Shown piece after piece: positions 16,154-24,985 of a stretch of 64,000 bases of DNA (the stretch's first letter is position 1; each line of letters starts with the position of its first letter). Position numbers and translations under genes: made by a program. The notes beneath the pieces were generated by a model. It saw only the letters and a list, made by a program, of their open reading frames with translations. It did not search any database and was not told the origin of the DNA. Source of the stretch: Aquabacterium sp. (GTDB taxonomy: Bacteria; Pseudomonadota; Gammaproteobacteria; Burkholderiales; Burkholderiaceae_C); assembly GCF_016234775.1 (NCBI RefSeq), contig NZ_JACRAH010000027.1, positions 23,341 through 87,340 on the forward strand, written 5' to 3'.

Positions 16154-16195
16154 GGCACAGGCCGTGTGAGCGTCAAGCTCATGCCCTGTGCCTTT
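16154..16195 (+). terminator. intercistronic hairpin between dnaK and dnaJ
   Basis: GGCACAGG (16154-16161) pairs with CCTGTGCC (16185-16192). Within the loop, TGAGC (16167-16171) pairs with GCTCA (16177-16181) around a 5-nt loop. The outer stem is followed by TTTGTTGG, a weak T tract. It could act as an attenuator lowering dnaJ relative to dnaK, or as an mRNA-stabilising stem. A full terminator is unlikely given the interrupted T run. Confidence 0.4.
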
Positions 16196-16247
16196 GTTGG
16201 ATCTAGACAGACCAGCACGCGACACACTCGCACAGCCCATCAAGATC

Positions 16248-17390
16248 ATGGCAAAACGCGATTTTTACGAAGTTCTGGGCGTCGCCAAGGGCGCCTCGGA
16301 CGACGACATCAAGAAGGCCTACCGCAAGCTGGCCATGAAGTTCCACCCTGACCGCAATCAGGGTGACAAGGCCAAGGAAGCCGAAGAGAAGTTCAAGGAG
16401 GTCAAAGAGGCCTACGAGATGCTCTCCGACCCCAAGAAAAAGGCGGCCTACGATCAATACGGCCACGCTGGCGTGGACCCGAACATGGGTGCCGGCCGTG
16501 GTGGCCCTGAAGGCTTTGGCGGCTTTGCCGACGCCTTTGGTGACATCTTTGGCGACATATTCGGCCAGGGTGGTGGTGGGCAGCGCCGTGGTGGTGGCCC
16601 GCAGGTCTACCGAGGCAGCGACTTGTCGTACGCCATGGAGATCACGCTGGAAGAAGCCGCCGCCGGCAAGGACACGCAGATCCGTATCCCCGCCTGGGAC
16701 GAATGCGGCGTCTGCCATGGCTCCGGCGCCAAGCCCGGCACCAGCGCCAAGACCTGCCCGACCTGTAATGGCTCCGGCACGGTGCACATGCGCCAGGGCT
16801 TCTTCAGCGTTCAGCAAAGCTGCCCGCATTGCCAGGGCACCGGCAAGGTGATCCCCGAGCCCTGCACGGCCTGTCATGGTCAGGGCCGCGTCAAGAAGAC
16901 CAAGACGCTGGAAGTCAAGATCCCGGCCGGCATCAACGAAGGCATGCGCATCCGCTCGGCAGGCAACGGCGAGCCTGGCACCAATGGCGGCCCTCCTGGT
17001 GATCTGTACATCGAGATCCGCATCAAGCAGCACGACATCTTCGAGCGCGATGGCGACGACCTGCACTGCTCGGTGCCCGTTCCGCTGACGTCGGCTGCGC
17101 TGGGTGGCAACATCGAAGTGCCCACGCTGGGTGGCAAAGCGGAGATCGAGATCCCCGAAGGCACGCAACATGGCAAGACCTTCCGCCTGCGCGGCAAGGG
17201 TATCAAGGGCATCCGCTCCAGCTACCCTGGCGATCTGTACTGCCACATCTCCGTGGAGACCCCCGTCAAACTCACCGAGCACCAGCGCAAGCTGCTCAAG
17301 GAGCTGGACGAGTCCTTCAAAAAGGGCGGCGAAAAGCATTCACCCAACTCCAAGAGCTGGACAGACCGCGTGAAGAACATCTTCAAGTAA
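16248..17390 (+). CDS. dnaJ: molecular chaperone DnaJ (Hsp40)
   Basis: A 380-residue type I J-protein that delivers substrates to DnaK and stimulates its ATPase. The J domain (1-70) has the HPD motif in [11 protein letters not shown] Gly/Phe-rich linker follows ([18 protein letters not shown]). The zinc-binding region has four CxxCxGxG repeats ([32 protein letters not shown]), then the peptide-binding C-terminal domains. I chose the ATG at 16248 ([11 protein letters not shown]), the standard DnaJ start. An in-frame ATG at 16188 would add a 20-residue leader that DnaJ does not have. A rho-independent terminator follows the stop. Confidence 0.97.
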   Translation: MAKRDFYEVLGVAKGASDDDIKKAYRKLAMKFHPDRNQGDKAKEAEEKFKEVKEAYEMLSDPKKKAAYDQYGHAGVDPNMGAGRGGPEGFGGFADAFGDIFGDIFGQGGGGQRRGGGPQVYRGSDLSYAMEITLEEAAAGKDTQIRIPAWDECGVCHGSGAKPGTSAKTCPTCNGSGTVHMRQGFFSVQQSCPHCQGTGKVIPEPCTACHGQGRVKKTKTLEVKIPAGINEGMRIRSAGNGEPGTNGGPPGDLYIEIRIKQHDIFERDGDDLHCSVPVPLTSAALGGNIEVPTLGGKAEIEIPEGTQHGKTFRLRGKGIKGIRSSYPGDLYCHISVETPVKLTEHQRKLLKELDESFKKGGEKHSPNSKSWTDRVKNIFK

Positions 17391-17410
17391 ACGCGCGCCA
17401 CCTGACAAGA

Positions 17411-17440
17411 CATAGGCACCTGGAAAGGTGCCTTTTCCAT
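17411..17440 (+). terminator. rho-independent terminator after dnaJ
   Basis: GGCACC (17415-17420), 6-nt loop TGGAAA, GGTGCC (17427-17432), then TTTTCCATTTTT. A perfect 6-bp GC-rich stem with a T-rich tail, 25 nt after the dnaJ stop. It ends the chaperone cluster. Confidence 0.85.
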
Positions 17441-17553
17441 TTTTGGACAGGGGTTTCCCCCGTGCGCTGCCTCAAGTTTGTGCACATGCTTGCCGAAATG
17501 CGAAAAGTACTGGTCCACGCGGGACCGGATCGCCATTTGTCATGCGAGGCGCC

Positions 17554-19200
17554 ATGGCCATACAAACTTCTCCATCATTTCCCGGCATTCAGGCCCTGAT
17601 CATCGACGACATGTCGGTACAGCAGTCCACACTGAAAGGCCACCTGGGCATGCTGGGCATCGGCAAGGTCGATCTGGCCAGCACCGCTGAAGAAGCCACC
17701 AAGCTGATCAAACAACGGCGCTACAACCTGATCCTGTGCGACTACAACCTCAATCAGAAGACGGACGGGCAACAATTGTTCGAGTACCTGCGAGACAACA
17801 GTCTTCTCGCGGCAGACTGCCTGTTCTTCATGATCACGGCAGAAAGCAACTATGCCTCGGTTGCCGCGGCCACCGAGCACAGCCCTGACGCCTACCTGCT
17901 CAAACCCGCCACGGCCGCTGATATCGGTGATCGCCTCAAGACCCAACTGGAAAAGCGCGCGGCCCTCTTGCCCATCTCTCAAAAGCAACTCAAGGACGAC
18001 CTGCCGGGCGTACTGGGGGAATGCGACAACTTGATGGCGCAGCAAAATCGCTGGTTCATGCAGGCCCTGCAGATCAAGGGCCAAACGTTGCTCAAGTTGG
18101 GCAAAAACGATGAAGCCAAAGGCACCTATCGTGCGGCCCTGGAGAAAAGGCCGGAGCTGGTGTGGGCGCAGCTTGGCCTGGCTCGTGCGCACAAGGCAGC
18201 GGGCCAGTTCGACGAGGCCAAGCACCTGGCACAGCAGATCATCCAGTCCAGAGAAGGTGAAAAGAACGTCGCCGCCTACGACGTGGTGGCCGAGGCCCTG
18301 GAGGCGCAAGGTGACCCGCAGGCTGCCATGTGGGTTCTGCGGGATGCGGCCACCGTGGTGCCATCTGCCCGTCGTCAGCGCATCGCGGGCGAAAGTGCCT
18401 ACCGCAACGGGGACCTCGACACCGCCAAGGAATTCCTGCACAAAGCCACCAAGGCCACCAAAGGCTCCGTGATCGCGCAAGCTCAGGACACGCTGCTGTT
18501 GGCGCAAACACTGGTTGACCTGGGGGAGTCCGCCGACGCGGTGAAGTTGCTGAAGGAGGCTGGCCCCGCCTACCAGACCAGCCCGACATTTGGCAACGTG
18601 GCGCTGGCTATCCAGGCCCAGGCAGAGTGCAAGGCAGGCAAGCCCGAAGAGGCCCAGAAACTATTGGCGAAGGCCCGCGCCACCATGCGCAAGGGCCGTG
18701 CTGACTTCGCGTCGGTGGCGCTGGCCAAGGCCGAACTGATGAGTGGCAACGTGGAAGTTGGACTCAAACTGCTGAGCAGCACGATCAGTGCCGACCACGA
18801 GAATCCGCGCATCAAGCAGATGGTCAGCAACACGCTCCGAGAGACTGGTCACGAAGACAAGGTTCACGACATCGTCGACGCGGGCGCTGTGGAGCTGGAG
18901 AACCGCGTCAAGGATGCGAGGAAACTGTTCAGAGACAGCAAGATCGATGAAGCCGTACGCGCCATCGAAGGCGCCGTCCATGACTACCCCGAAAACACCG
19001 GTGTGTTGCTTCAAGCTGCCCAGCTCAACTGCATGGCGTTGCGCCTGAAAAAGGTGCACAACTACGACATGATCGACCGCGTCCAACTCTACCTGACCCG
19101 CCTGGAAAAGCTCATGCCCACCAGCGACCGCGTCGTCATGATGCGCCGCTACTTCCGAGAAACCATGCTCGAGCTGGAAAAACAGCCCGCACAAGCCTGA
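17554..19200 (+). CDS. response regulator receiver protein with TPR repeats (first copy)
   Basis: A 548-residue protein. Residues 13-125 are a CheY-like receiver with all key residues: acidic pair D18-D19 in LIIDDMS, phospho-acceptor D63 in LILCDYNL, T95 in FMITAES, and K117 in YLLKP. The rest, from about residue 140, is a helical solenoid of TPR-like units (for example GKNDEAKGTYRAALEKRPEL, then AGQFDEAKHLAQQII). No DNA-binding or enzymatic output domain is visible, so it probably works by protein-protein interaction. I chose the ATG at 17554, preceded by GAGG. The longer reading from 17428 adds a Cys-rich leader. A small kinase-like gene follows 20 nt later and a second receiver-TPR gene after that. 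Confidence 0.85.
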   Translation: MAIQTSPSFPGIQALIIDDMSVQQSTLKGHLGMLGIGKVDLASTAEEATKLIKQRRYNLILCDYNLNQKTDGQQLFEYLRDNSLLAADCLFFMITAESNYASVAAATEHSPDAYLLKPATAADIGDRLKTQLEKRAALLPISQKQLKDDLPGVLGECDNLMAQQNRWFMQALQIKGQTLLKLGKNDEAKGTYRAALEKRPELVWAQLGLARAHKAAGQFDEAKHLAQQIIQSREGEKNVAAYDVVAEALEAQGDPQAAMWVLRDAATVVPSARRQRIAGESAYRNGDLDTAKEFLHKATKATKGSVIAQAQDTLLLAQTLVDLGESADAVKLLKEAGPAYQTSPTFGNVALAIQAQAECKAGKPEEAQKLLAKARATMRKGRADFASVALAKAELMSGNVEVGLKLLSSTISADHENPRIKQMVSNTLRETGHEDKVHDIVDAGAVELENRVKDARKLFRDSKIDEAVRAIEGAVHDYPENTGVLLQAAQLNCMALRLKKVHNYDMIDRVQLYLTRLEKLMPTSDRVVMMRRYFRETMLELEKQPAQA

Positions 19201-19220
19201 GCGGGCTGACGAGACCCAAC

Positions 19221-19841
19221 ATGGAAGCCTCATCCTTCGCCCTCATCGCGCACGACCTGAAGAACGCCCTTGGTTCTCTGGAGGGGGAACTGGAGGGCCT
19301 GATCGACGACCCATCGCCTGCCATGGCGCACAGCGCCTACATGCGCTGCACGGAGTTGCGTCGACAGTTCGTGCAATTCCTCACGGTCTACGGCGCAGCA
19401 GGCGACATGCATGCCCATTGCGAAGACGAGTCACCCAAGGATGTGCTCGAACTGGTCTACCGGGCAGGTCAGATCCGGCATTTGAGTTTGCCCAATGCGC
19501 CACGGGTAGTGCTGGAGGTCGGCGTGGACGCGCCCTCTTTCTGGTACTTCGACCAAAGACTGGTGCACATGGCCCTGGATGCAGCCTTTCACAACGCCAG
19601 CAGATTTGCGCGCAGCCAGGTTACCCTGGGCTTGCGCGCACAGGACGGCTTCCTGGTTTTTGTCATCGATGATGACGGCCCCGGGCTGGGGGCTGCAGAC
19701 CCATCTGCCGCATCGACTGGTCTTGGCACCGACCTATGCCAGGCAGTGGCCCAAGCACATCGAAGCGGTGAACGCCGGGGACGCATCGATCTGCAGAACC
19801 GGCCGGAAGGTGGCGCACGGTTCGAACTATGGCTCCCATGA
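19221..19841 (+). CDS. small histidine-kinase-like ATPase
   Basis: A 206-residue soluble protein with the core of a histidine kinase and no sensor or membrane segment. H11 lies in ALIAHDLKNALGSLEGE, an H-box. The ATPase domain has an N-box (AAFHNASRFA, N125), a G1 box (IDDDGPGLG, 149-157) and a G2 box (STGLGTDLC), ending GGARFELWLP. The dimerisation region is short. It lies 20 nt after the first receiver-TPR gene and about 115 nt before the second, so it is likely their cognate phosphodonor or phosphatase. The stimulus is unknown and would have to come from a partner protein or metabolite. Confidence 0.82.
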   Translation: MEASSFALIAHDLKNALGSLEGELEGLIDDPSPAMAHSAYMRCTELRRQFVQFLTVYGAAGDMHAHCEDESPKDVLELVYRAGQIRHLSLPNAPRVVLEVGVDAPSFWYFDQRLVHMALDAAFHNASRFARSQVTLGLRAQDGFLVFVIDDDGPGLGAADPSAASTGLGTDLCQAVAQAHRSGERRGRIDLQNRPEGGARFELWLP

Positions 19842-19957
19842 TTTGGCCTGCCGAGCACGCACTTTTTCACGGATGCAGCGCTCGCCAACATGAGAAAGTC
19901 GGCATATTCGTCGATTAGGCCGTTTGCCGATTCGACCCGCTACCGCAGGCGAACGCC

Positions 19958-21625
19958 ATGAACTTCCCGACAATCGCGTCCAGTTCTCAGTCGCAGTCAG
20001 GTATCCCTGTCACGGACCTGAGCACCTGCCGTGCATTGATCATCGACACCAACCAGACCTCGCGCAGCATCTTGCGCTCGATGCTGGCCGATCTCGGGCT
20101 GCAAAGCATTGTTCAAGCAGGCAAGATCAGCGATGCACGACGCGCCCTTGAACACCAGACATTTGACGTGGTCTTGTGCGACTACCACTTCGATGACTCC
20201 AACATGACCGGGTCGGACCTGCTGGACGACCTGCGTCGCGCGCAACTACTGCCCTATGCCACCGTGTTCGTGATGGTCACCGGTGAAGCGTCTTATGTGA
20301 AGGTGGCGGAGGCCGCCGAGTCGGCGCTGGACAGCTACCTGCTCAAACCGCACAACTCCAATACCTTGGCGCAACGGCTGCACATGGCACGCCATCGTAA
20401 GGTGGTGCTGTCCAACATCTTCGAAGCCATCGAGCGCGAGGAGTTCGGTATCGCTGCCGAGTTGTGTCTGCAGCGCTTTGCCAATCGTGGCGAATACTGG
20501 GTCTACGCGGCTCGCATCGGTGGCGAGTTGCTGTTGCGACTGGGGCGTCACGAAGAGGCCCGCAAGCTCTTTCAGGCGCTCGACGAGATCAAGGCCATGC
20601 CCTGGGCTCGCCTGGGCATCGCCCGCGCGCAACTGGAAGGTGGCCATGCCGCACCTGCACGGCGCACGCTGGAAAGCCTGCTGTCGGAGAACCCGACGTT
20701 CGCCGATGCGTATGACGTCATGGGGCGTGCGCAGTTGCAGGCAGGCTCTTTTGAAGAGGCCTACGAGACCTATCAGCACGCGGCGGAGATCACGCCCTCG
20801 TCCATCGGGCGCCTCCAGAAGGTGGGCATGCTGGCCTACTACCTCGGGCGCAATGACGAAGCTTCACGAAGCCTGGAGCGTGCGGCCAGTCTGGGTGTCA
20901 CGTCGAAGATGTTCGACTTCCAGAGCCTGGTCATGCTGGCCCAGATTCGCTTCGAGCAAAAAGACTACAAGGGTGTCCAGCGTTGTCTGAGCAACCTTCA
21001 GCATGCGTTCGAGAAGCAATCCAACAGTGGGCGCCTGCGTCGCATGACGGCCCTGGTCAACGTGCTGGCGCTGATGCTGCAAAGACAAGTGGCTGAGGTG
21101 GTGCGCCTGATCAAGGACATGTCGACCGACTTCGACCAGCCTGACTACGACTTTGAGGCTGCCGGCAACATGCTGGGCCTGCTGACCAGACTGCGCAATA
21201 GCGAACTGGAACTGCCAGATGCGGAGTTGTGGGTGCAGCGCCTGTCATCGCGGTTCTGCATTTCCAAGCCCACAACCGACTTGCTGGCCATGTCAGTGGC
21301 CAGTTACGAGCCCTATTTCGAGGCCGTCCACGCTGCCTACAAGGCCGTCGTAGAGCACGCAGAAAAAGCCATGGGCCAGGCCAAGGAAGGCTCACCCGCC
21401 ACAGGCATCAAGACCTTGCTGGTGCATGGCTCCAAGACCCAGAACGCCAAGTTGCTGGATCTCGCGGAGATGGTGCTCAATCGCTATCGCGGCCAGATCA
21501 AGGACGCCGAGATCCTCGCCGAGATGGTGCAGGACATGCGCAGCAAGTTCTGCCGAGCCAGCGCCCATGTTCAGTTGGGCGCCAACTCGGGTCGTCAGGC
21601 CGGCGGACTCAATCTGCGCAGTTGA
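19958..21625 (+). CDS. response regulator receiver protein with TPR repeats (second copy)
   Basis: A 555-residue relative of the protein at 17554-19200 with the same layout: a receiver domain at about 25-140, then a long TPR-type helical array (for example AGSFEEAYETYQHAAEI). The phospho-acceptor is D75 in VVLCDYHF, with T108 in FVMVTGEA and K130 in SYLLKPHN. The N-terminal acidic pair is reduced to D30 followed by Thr (LIIDTNQ), which could weaken Mg binding and phosphorylation compared with the first copy. The C-terminal about 100 residues are polar and end in a short Gly/Ser tail. No output domain is seen. Tail-to-tail with the decarboxylase gene. Confidence 0.84.
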   Translation: MNFPTIASSSQSQSGIPVTDLSTCRALIIDTNQTSRSILRSMLADLGLQSIVQAGKISDARRALEHQTFDVVLCDYHFDDSNMTGSDLLDDLRRAQLLPYATVFVMVTGEASYVKVAEAAESALDSYLLKPHNSNTLAQRLHMARHRKVVLSNIFEAIEREEFGIAAELCLQRFANRGEYWVYAARIGGELLLRLGRHEEARKLFQALDEIKAMPWARLGIARAQLEGGHAAPARRTLESLLSENPTFADAYDVMGRAQLQAGSFEEAYETYQHAAEITPSSIGRLQKVGMLAYYLGRNDEASRSLERAASLGVTSKMFDFQSLVMLAQIRFEQKDYKGVQRCLSNLQHAFEKQSNSGRLRRMTALVNVLALMLQRQVAEVVRLIKDMSTDFDQPDYDFEAAGNMLGLLTRLRNSELELPDAELWVQRLSSRFCISKPTTDLLAMSVASYEPYFEAVHAAYKAVVEHAEKAMGQAKEGSPATGIKTLLVHGSKTQNAKLLDLAEMVLNRYRGQIKDAEILAEMVQDMRSKFCRASAHVQLGANSGRQAGGLNLRS

Positions 21626-21655
21626 GCGCAGCACCGTGCCAAGGCGGCCGCAGGC

Positions 21656-23920
21656 TTACTTGTCCGCCGCAACGCAATCCACGTAATAACGCACACCGCC
21701 ACCAGGCAACTCTTCGGCCACCAGGCCGTGCACGTCTGTGGCGAAGCCCGGGAAGGCCGCGTTGAAGTCACGTGCGAACTTCAGGAAGTCCACGATCTTC
21801 TTGTTGAAACGCTCGCCGGGGATCAGCAGCGGGATGCCGGGGGGGTATGGCGTCAGCAAAGCGGTGGTGATGCGCCCTTCCAGCTTTTCGATGTCCACGC
21901 GCTCGGTCTGACGACGGGCGATGCAGGCATAGGCGTCCGACGGCTTCATGGCAGGCTCCAGGCCCGACAGGTACACCTCGGTCGTCAGGCGGGCGATGTC
22001 CCCCTTGGCATAGGCCTCGTGCACGCTCTGGCACAGGTCCTTCAAACCCATGCGCTCGTACTTGGGGTACTTCTTGCAGAAGTCCGGCAGGATGCGCCAC
22101 AGGGCGACGTTCTTGTCGTAGTCATCCTTGAACTGCTGCAAGGCCGTCAGCATGGTGTTCCAGCGGCCTTTGGTGATGCCGATGGTGAACATGATGAAGA
22201 AGGAGTACAGGCCCGTCTTCTCGACCACCACACCGTGCTCGGCCAGGTACTTGGTGACGATGGATGCAGGGATACCGGTTTTGGCAAACTTGCCCGACAC
22301 ATCCAGGCCCGGCGTGATGATGGTGGACTTGATCGGGTCCAGCATGTTGAAGCCGTCGGCCAGGTTGCCGAAGCCATGCCACTTCTCGTTGGCCTTGAGC
22401 ACCCAGTCCTCGGGCTTGCCGATGTCGTCGGCGGCAATCTTGTCCGGGCCCCAGACCTTGAACCACCAGTCCTTGCCGTATTCCTTGTCCACCTTGCGCA
22501 TGGCACGGCGAAAGTCCAGCGCTTCGCGGATGCTTTCTTCCACCAAGGCGGTGCCACCCGGCTCTTCCATCATGGCCGCCGCCACGTCGCACGACGCGAT
22601 GATCGCGTACTGCGGCGAGGTCGAGGTGTGCATCAGGTAAGCCTCATTGAAGAGGTTGCGGTCCAGCTTGACGTTCTGCGAATCCTGCACCAGCACGTGC
22701 GAGGCTTGCGAGATACCGGCCAGCAGCTTGTGGATGGACTGCGTGGAATACACCACGGCCTCCTTCGGGCGCACGCGGCCCTTGCCCATGGCGTGGTACA
22801 TGCCGTAGAACTTGTGGAAGGCGGCGTGCGGCAGCCAGGCTTCGTCGAAGTGCAGGTTGTCGATCCAGCCGTCCAGCGTGGCCTTGATGGCCTCGGTGTT
22901 GTAGAGCACGCCGTCATAGGTGCTCTGCGTGAGCGTCATGATGCGCGGCTTGGCCTTCTTGGGGTCCACGCCCTTGAGCAAGGGGTTGGCGGCGATCTTC
23001 TTGCGGATGGTGGCCGGCTCAAACTCGCTCTTGGGAATGGGGCCGATGATGCCGTAGTGGTTGCGCGTGGGCGTCATGAACACGGGGATGGCCCCGGTCA
23101 TGATGATGCTGTGCAGGATGGACTTGTGGCAGTTGCGGTCCACCACCACGATGTCGTCGGGCGCCACGGTGTGGTGCCACACCATCTTGTTGGAGGTGGA
23201 CGTGCCGTTGGTGACGAAAAAGCAGTGGTCGGCATTGAAGATGCGCGCGGCGTTCTTCTCGGACTCGTAGATCGGGCCGGTGTGGTCCAGCAACTGGCCG
23301 AGCTCTTCCACGGCATTGCACACGTCGGCGCGCAGCATGTTCTCGCCGTAGAACTGGTGGAACATCTGGCCCACGGGGCTCTTGAGGAAAGCCACGCCAC
23401 CGGAGTGCCCTGGGCAGTGCCAGGAGTAGGAGCCGTCCTGCGCGTAGTCCATCAGCGCCTTGAAGAACGGTGGCGCCAGGCCGTCGAGGTAGCTCTTGGC
23501 TTCACGGATGATGTGACGCGCCACGAACTCGGGCGTGTCCTCGAACATGTGGATGAAGCCGTGCAGCTCGCGCAGAATGTCGTTGGGAATGTGCTCGGAC
23601 GTGCGCGTTTCGCCGTACAGGTAGATCGGGATGTCCGCGTTCTTGAAGCGGATCTGCTCGATGAACTTGCGCAGATTCAGCACGGCGGGATCCAGCTCGG
23701 GGCCCGGCGTGAACTCCTCGTCGTCAATCGACAGGATGAAGGCGCTGGCGCGGCTTTGCTGCTGGGCGAACTGAGCCAGGTCACCGTAACTGGTCACGCC
23801 CAGTACTTCGAATCCCTCTTTCTCGATGGCCTCAGCCAAGGCACGGATGCCGAGACCGGACGTGTTCTCGGAGCGGTAGTCTTCGTCGATGATGACAATC
23901 GGAAAGCGGAAACGCAGCAT
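21656..23920 (-). CDS. Orn/Lys/Arg decarboxylase, PLP fold type I (basic amino acid)
   Basis: A 754-residue PLP-dependent decarboxylase of the large bacterial ornithine/lysine/arginine group. Residues 1-130 are the N-terminal flavodoxin-like wing domain (PIVIIDEDYRSENTSGLG). The PLP core has HCPGHSGG, the cofactor Asp in NLHFDEAWLP (D359) and the Schiff-base Lys in STQSIHKLLAG (K398). The C-terminal domain ends RYYVDCVAADK. Such enzymes remove CO2 to give polyamines or cadaverine and consume protons. The sequence alone does not settle which of the three amino acids is used. Its promoter region has a 10-bp direct repeat and a hairpin, suggesting regulation. The long plus-strand frame opposite it is a shadow. 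Confidence 0.9.
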   Translation of the reverse strand: MLRFRFPIVIIDEDYRSENTSGLGIRALAEAIEKEGFEVLGVTSYGDLAQFAQQQSRASAFILSIDDEEFTPGPELDPAVLNLRKFIEQIRFKNADIPIYLYGETRTSEHIPNDILRELHGFIHMFEDTPEFVARHIIREAKSYLDGLAPPFFKALMDYAQDGSYSWHCPGHSGGVAFLKSPVGQMFHQFYGENMLRADVCNAVEELGQLLDHTGPIYESEKNAARIFNADHCFFVTNGTSTSNKMVWHHTVAPDDIVVVDRNCHKSILHSIIMTGAIPVFMTPTRNHYGIIGPIPKSEFEPATIRKKIAANPLLKGVDPKKAKPRIMTLTQSTYDGVLYNTEAIKATLDGWIDNLHFDEAWLPHAAFHKFYGMYHAMGKGRVRPKEAVVYSTQSIHKLLAGISQASHVLVQDSQNVKLDRNLFNEAYLMHTSTSPQYAIIASCDVAAAMMEEPGGTALVEESIREALDFRRAMRKVDKEYGKDWWFKVWGPDKIAADDIGKPEDWVLKANEKWHGFGNLADGFNMLDPIKSTIITPGLDVSGKFAKTGIPASIVTKYLAEHGVVVEKTGLYSFFIMFTIGITKGRWNTMLTALQQFKDDYDKNVALWRILPDFCKKYPKYERMGLKDLCQSVHEAYAKGDIARLTTEVYLSGLEPAMKPSDAYACIARRQTERVDIEKLEGRITTALLTPYPPGIPLLIPGERFNKKIVDFLKFARDFNAAFPGFATDVHGLVAEELPGGGVRYYVDCVAADK

Positions 23921-23961
23921 GGCCAGCAGTACCTTTGAGGTGCGAAACGGGAGCGGAAATT

Positions 23962-24009
23962 CGAAAAGTCCACGAAAAGTCCGCGCAGTTTAGGGGTTTC
24001 AGCCCCCTA
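23962..24009 (-). promoter_or_regulatory. phased direct repeat and hairpin upstream of the decarboxylase
   Basis: CGAAAAGTCC occurs at 23962-23971 and again at 23973-23982, an exact 10-bp direct repeat with an 11-bp period, 42-62 nt upstream of the decarboxylase start. Next to it, TAGGGG (23991-23996) pairs with CCCCTA (24004-24009) around a 7-nt loop. Spacing of one helical turn suits a regulator binding one face of DNA. No family is identified. Confidence 0.45.
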
Positions 24010-24111
24010 TTTGTTTGATCTGGTGGACAAGTTTTCCTTCAAACCCCCTGGACTGTGGCCAGGCGCCGGTTTTCGGTCGTAAACTTATCCACCGAAAGGG
24101 GGAAGACGCCC

Positions 24112-24543
24112 ATGAGCGAGTCGACTCTTTGGTGGATTGTGGCTGCGTTTTTTGGCAGCCTCGAACTGCTCTCTGGTTCGCTGTACCTGCTGATACTGGC
24201 CTTTGGTGCAGTAGGCGCGGCGCTGTGCGCCCTTTCCGGTCAATCCCAAAACGTGCAATTCGTCGTCGCCGCATTGGTGGGTGGCGGTGGCGTGCTGTTC
24301 TGGCATCGCCAACTGCTCAAGCGCGGCCCCATCGACACTGAGGGTTATACGACGACAGGTCTTGATCACCTGGATGTGGGCGAGGAAGTGTCTGTCGCAG
24401 GCTGGGGGCCAGACGGTACCGCTCAAGTCGTCTATCGCGGCAGCGCCTGGATGGCCAGGCACCACGGCCCACATGTTCCTCAGACGGGGCCCCACCGCAT
24501 TCGCGCCATCGAGAGTTGTTATCTCGTGCTCGAGCCGATCTGA
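24112..24543 (+). CDS. NfeD-like family membrane protein
   Basis: A 143-residue protein of the short NfeD type. The first 65 residues hold two to three hydrophobic segments (LWWIVAAFFGSLELLSGSLY, then LILAFGAVGAALCALSG and VVAALVGGGGVLFW). The C-terminal 70 residues are the soluble OB-fold-like domain (DHLDVGEEVSVAGW, GTAQVVYRGSAW). NfeD proteins usually act with SPFH/stomatin-type proteins in membrane organisation, but no SPFH gene is present beside it. I chose the ATG at 24112 because a GGGGGAA tract precedes it. The reading from 24055 adds an Arg-rich leader before the first helix. It is divergent from the decarboxylase and is followed by the DUF2237 gene 22 nt later. Confidence 0.82.
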   Translation: MSESTLWWIVAAFFGSLELLSGSLYLLILAFGAVGAALCALSGQSQNVQFVVAALVGGGGVLFWHRQLLKRGPIDTEGYTTTGLDHLDVGEEVSVAGWGPDGTAQVVYRGSAWMARHHGPHVPQTGPHRIRAIESCYLVLEPI

Positions 24544-24565
24544 ACCTGCCGGACAAACAAACATC

Positions 24566-24964
24566 ATGGGTGTGGAACTGACCTCCGGACGCAATGTGCT
24601 GGGAGGCCCCTTGCGTGCCTGCTCCTTCGATCCGCTGACAGGCTTCTTCCGGGATGGCTGCTGCCGCACGCGCGGCGAAGATGAAGGTCAACACGTGATC
24701 TGCGCACGTGTGACCCAGGAGTTCCTGAGCTACTCCCTGAGTCGGGGCAACGACCTGATCACGCCCCGCCCTGAATGGCGTTTTGCGGGCTTGAAGCCAG
24801 GCGATCGCTGGTGTCTGTGTGCCGCACGCTGGCTGGAAGCCTGGAAAGCCGGCGTCGCACCACCCGTCGTGCTGGAGAGCACCCATGAAAAGGCCCTTGA
24901 GGTGGTCCCGTTGGACGTGCTGCAGGCCTATGCCTACCAGCCAGTGAGGCCCGACAGCGCCTGA
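24566..24964 (+). CDS. DUF2237 family protein
   Basis: A 132-residue cytoplasmic protein of unknown function. It matches my recollection of DUF2237 proteins: NVLGGPLRACS near the N-terminus, FYRDGCC-type motif as FFRDGCCRTRGEDEGQH, ICARVTQEFLSYSLSRGNDL, and a GLKPGDRWCLCAARWLEA block. The four Cys in these motifs and the His could bind a metal, but no role is established. The start at 24566 is 22 nt after nfeD, and the longer open frame upstream overlaps nfeD out of phase. It ends near the def gene on the other strand (tail-to-tail, 21 nt). Confidence 0.8.
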   Translation: MGVELTSGRNVLGGPLRACSFDPLTGFFRDGCCRTRGEDEGQHVICARVTQEFLSYSLSRGNDLITPRPEWRFAGLKPGDRWCLCAARWLEAWKAGVAPPVVLESTHEKALEVVPLDVLQAYAYQPVRPDSA

Positions 24965-24985
24965 ACGCAGCGGACAGGCTTGGCC

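Noticed and set aside
16203..17339. 378-codon minus-strand frame opposite dnaJ
   Set aside because: Composition is low-complexity Ala/Arg/Gly and the sense strand is a complete DnaJ, so it is a shadow.
21728..23938. 736-codon plus-strand frame opposite the decarboxylase
   Set aside because: Same origin as the dnaK shadow. The minus-strand frame has complete PLP decarboxylase motifs, while this frame has an improbable His/Gly/Val/Arg composition.
24085..24093. TTATCCACC, one base from a DnaA box
   Set aside because: Single occurrence in the leader of nfeD with no AT-rich unwinding region or further boxes, so an origin is not supported.
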